Origin: JBNGOQ01 sp050589645
GTDB lineage: Bacteria > Bacteroidota > Bacteroidia > Flavobacteriales > Flavobacteriaceae
Assembly: GCF_050589645.1 (NCBI RefSeq)
Contig: NZ_JBNGOQ010000002.1
Span: 496,001-560,000 of the forward strand
Direction: 5' to 3'
Length of the DNA stretch: 64,000 nucleotides
The notes beneath the pieces are model-generated. The model was not told where the DNA came from and ran no database searches. It worked only from the letters and a program-made list of their open reading frames with translations. Below are positions 61,958-64,000 of the stretch, one piece after another. The position numbers and the translations under genes are program-made. Positions within the stretch are counted from its first letter, which is position 1. Every line of letters begins with the position of its first letter.

Positions 61958-62668
61958 ATGATATTCGATAATGAACCTCAAAACTGGAATGAATTACAAA
62001 ATTATGTCGGACAGATGTTTCAGGAATGTGGGTTTAAAACCGAAATTTCTAAAGTTGTCGAGTTAGTGCGTGGAAAAAAGGAAATTGATGTTTACACTCA
62101 AGATATTAAAAGTGAGTACAAGCCAATTATTCTAATTGAGTGTAAGTTTTGGAATAAACCAGTTAGTCAAGAAACCATTCATTCTTTTAGGTCAGTGATT
62201 TCCGATTTTGGTGCAAATATTGGTTTCATTGTTTCGAAAAACGGGTTTCAAAAAGGTAGTTATGAGGCAGCAGATAAAACTAATGTCAAGCTTGTTACAT
62301 TAAAAGAGCTAGAAACTGAATATTACAATAAATGGAAACAAGGAATGACCGCCAAATATATTCCATATGCGGATAGACTTTTTCCATATTGGGACTATCC
62401 AGGAAAAATGCCTATTGACGGTGGGACAATTGATTTCGATACAAATCAACTGATTTATAAAGCTTATTTACCTATATGCAGACTAGGGCCTCGAGATCAA
62501 ATGCTTGATGGATTTAAAAGAAATTACCCAATTAAATTACCTGTCCTTGATGATGACTTCCAAATTATCGGAGAAAAAGAAATTCTGACCGACCGACAAT
62601 ATTTTGATTTCATAGAGCAAAATAAGGATAGAGCATATGAACAGTTTAAAAAATTATATAGAGAATAA
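61958..62668 (+). CDS. Mrr-like restriction endonuclease
   Basis: 236 residues. Mrr_cat/PD-(D/E)xK core at ~10-115: 'WNELQNYVGQMFQECGFKTEI', 'GKKEIDVYTQ' (Asp), 'KPIILIECKFWNKPV' (ExK), 'QETIHSFRSVISDFGANIGFIVSKNGFQKGSYEAA'. The C-terminal ~120 residues are unassigned. Mrr-type enzymes cleave foreign or modified DNA. It is the sole gene in a cassette bounded by the perfect 10-bp inverted repeats GTTGTGTGTA and TACACACAAC. Confidence 0.85.
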   Translation: MIFDNEPQNWNELQNYVGQMFQECGFKTEISKVVELVRGKKEIDVYTQDIKSEYKPIILIECKFWNKPVSQETIHSFRSVISDFGANIGFIVSKNGFQKGSYEAADKTNVKLVTLKELETEYYNKWKQGMTAKYIPYADRLFPYWDYPGKMPIDGGTIDFDTNQLIYKAYLPICRLGPRDQMLDGFKRNYPIKLPVLDDDFQIIGEKEILTDRQYFDFIEQNKDRAYEQFKKLYRE

Positions 62669-62673
62669 AGTAC

Positions 62674-62811
62674 TACACACAACATTGTATAACCGTAATT
62701 ACGGTGGATTCCGACGTAGTCGAATCCACTCGGAATTCCCAGCACCAGTGATAAACCGAAAATAATAACTTAAATCCCGTAACTGAGGGTTATACGAGAC
62801 AGTTATAAAAG
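62674..62811. repeat. attC-like junction G
   Basis: Boxes TACACACAAC (62674-62683) and GTTATAAAAG (62802-62811). Arms 'GTATAACCGTAATTACGG' and 'CCGTAACTGAGGGTTATAC' pair. An inner hairpin GGATTCCGACGTAGTCGAATCC is near the left arm. The whole unit is the reverse-complement relative of junction A (29766-29904), so the same junction type occurs in two arrays. Confidence 0.65.
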
Positions 62812-62833
62812 TTCAAAAAAAAGATAATCTACT

Positions 62834-63246
62834 ATGAAAGCCCTATTTTTTTGGTTATAGCTATTTTTATTTGCTCGAATGCAAACTCCCAAACAACGAT
62901 GTTTTCTGGTAATTCATGTTCGGAAGGTCTAAACATTTCCTTCTTGAAAGCTGAAGAAGCTGAAAGGCTCTATGATAATCACGACAAGGATACAGAAAAC
63001 CTCAATTTTGTCATCAATGAATATGGCGTTGTATTTAGGGGGAAATTAATAAAAAACATAGGAAATGTAGATGATGCGGTTTTTCAAACAAAAGACCTCC
63101 CAAAGAACCTTTATATAAAAATCGGGTTGAATATGGACGCTCCCGTCGAATACTTAACGAAACTATTATGTGAGATTGGGGAGATCAAGGGTACTTTTCA
63201 GCATGAAGCAAAATCAGTAGTTTGCTACTTTTATAAAAACAATTAA
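62834..63246 (+). pseudogene. exported small protein with a homopolymer frameshift
   Basis: From ATG 62834 the frame reads MKALFFWL and stops. From base ~62851 another frame reads 'VIAIFICSNANSQTTMFSGNSC...' to 63246. Adding one T to the T7 run (62846-62852) would join them as MKALFFLVIAIFICSNANSQ, a perfect signal peptide, followed by ~115 residues ('FVINEYGVVFRGKLIKNIGNVDDAVFQTKDLPKNLYIKIGL'). The shift may be a real mutation, phase variation or a sequencing error. Family unknown. It follows junction G. Confidence 0.6.
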
Positions 63247-63369
63247 AGGATTCTTAAGCAATCAAATACCCAACTATGGATATTTTTTTATTCCAGATTT
63301 ATTTTCAAATTGAAATTTTATATTTTTTATCAAATTCAATATTATATAAAGTTTAAATTATTAATTATT

Positions 63370-63537
63370 ATGGCCGAAGCGGTTTTTGAAATACACGAAA
63401 CCTTTAACATCACAGGCCGAGGTATTGTATTGACGGGTTTCATACTCGAAGGAGAATACCAGTTGGGGGATATTATACAGTTTAATTTCAAAGGGAATTC
63501 AATTTCAAGGAGAATAAAAGGATACATTAACCCCTAA
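63370..63537 (+). CDS. EF-Tu domain-2-like mini-protein
   Basis: 55 residues from ATG 63370 (the frame is open to 63310). 'AVFEIHETFNITGRGIVLTGFILEGEYQLGDIIQFNFKG' closely follows the translation-factor domain II pattern (F.I...F.I.GRG.V.TG.I..G....GD). No GTPase domain is present. Small stand-alone proteins of this kind are common in Bacteroidota; the function is unknown. The next gene starts 8 bp downstream. Confidence 0.65.
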   Translation: MAEAVFEIHETFNITGRGIVLTGFILEGEYQLGDIIQFNFKGNSISRRIKGYINP

Positions 63538-63544
63538 TATTAAT

Positions 63545-63984
63545 ATGAAATTATTTGACATTTTATTTTGTGTTTTGTATCGTAACATCCAAAGAACTAA
63601 TAAGTCTATTACCGAATGGTCCACAATTACTGCTATTTCAATTATACTTTTATTTAATTTAGTTTCAATTCTGGCTTTTTTAGACATTCCTTTCCAGGCA
63701 ATTGGCAAAATAGGCATGCTTATCGTGAGTGGATCTATTATTACCGCAAACTATTTCTACTTTCTAAAAATGCCAAATACAAGAAATTCTTAAAAAAGAA
63801 CACTAATAATAGTCTTATTTTAAGAGCAGTTTGTGCCGTATATGTTGTATGGTCAATATTAGCTCTGTTTTTTTCAATGAAATTGAAATTGACGTTTTTC
63901 TACATTTTAATAGCCGGGTTGATAATGATTGAATTAATTATTATGCTCGATGTGGCAAATAGAAGAAGAAGCAAAAGAAAGTGA
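63545..63984 (+). pseudogene. membrane protein gene with a homopolymer frameshift
   Basis: The first frame (63545-63793) encodes two hydrophobic segments and reaches 'ANYFYFLK' before drifting into 'MPNTRNS'. With one extra A in the A5 run at 63766-63770 it continues as 'KNAKYKKFLKKNTNNSLILRAVCAVYVVWSILALFF...LTFFYILIAGLIMIELIIML' to the TGA at 63982-63984, giving about 146 residues with four membrane helices. Real mutation or sequencing error cannot be told apart here. Family unknown. Confidence 0.6.
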
Positions 63985-64000
63985 ATATCAAAATAGAAAT

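Noticed and set aside
1..64000. tRNA, rRNA, CRISPR array, replication origin, integrase or complete IS element
   Set aside because: I looked for their usual sequence signs on both strands and saw none; short RNA genes could still be missed by eye.

Overview
The window looks like the chromosome of a marine-type member of the Bacteroidota, most likely Flavobacteriaceae. The signs are a low to moderate G+C content, weak or absent Shine-Dalgarno sequences, a type IX secretion (T9SS) sorting domain, PD40, DUF4198/HupE and BspA-like proteins, many LytTR/LytS regulator pairs, and dispersed intergenic repeats. No rRNA, tRNA, CRISPR array, replication origin or integrase gene was seen.

Layout. (1) 1-4.7 kb is a polymorphic-toxin locus: a Sel1/T9SS protein, a large secreted protein whose last ~165 residues switch to AT-rich DNA and look like an exchangeable toxin tip, a matching immunity gene, and a decayed second cassette with an Imm74-like gene and a second immunity paralogue. 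(2) 4.8-28 kb is mostly envelope and signalling genes: outer-membrane barrels, an M50/TPR membrane protease, a HEPN-motif gene, and several LytTR regulators each next to a secreted hydrolase (beta-lactamase-fold, S41, PDZ-hydrolase). It also holds a CPBP protease and a DUF4198-HupE metal-handling pair. (3) 28.3-33.2 kb is accessory DNA: an IS110 remnant, then a run of minus-strand genes (lipoprotein, HEPN-like, HigB/HigA, AzoR-like, Crp/Fnr) organised like integron cassettes. (4) 34-42 kb is a third LytTR/LytS pair with PD40 and esterase-beta-lactamase genes, plus a secreted amidohydrolase. (5) 42-49.5 kb is a defence-like island: DUF1353, DUF2971 + PIN-like nuclease, and a cassette array with HNH and SIR2 genes. 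(6) 49.6-55.2 kb holds a very large BspA-like repeat protein, a lipoprotein and an M43-type metalloprotease. (7) 56-64 kb is a second accessory island: a trypsin-NUC1 fusion with a membrane OmpA-like partner, then HEPN and Mrr cassettes and small genes, three of which may be frameshifted.

Most interesting observations. Accessory genes in at least three places are bounded by about 10-bp inverted repeats, GTTNNNNNNN before the gene and the complementary NNNNNNNAAC after it. The sequence is specific to each gene, and imperfect hairpins link neighbouring genes, exactly as R'/R'' boxes and attC sites do in integrons. Four of these units begin next to a short palindrome (for example ATATGATCAATGATCAT) placed 6-8 bp before the first GTT, and all genes read away from it. 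With no integrase in view, this looks like mobile cassettes carrying HNH, SIR2, Mrr, HEPN and toxin-antitoxin genes in Flavobacteriaceae. The second candidate is the protease-nuclease fusion with its membrane OmpA-like partner. The third is the DUF2971/PIN-like pair; it and the protease-nuclease operon share an upstream element with a third accessory operon. Functional statements are inferred from motifs read by eye; no database search was possible.
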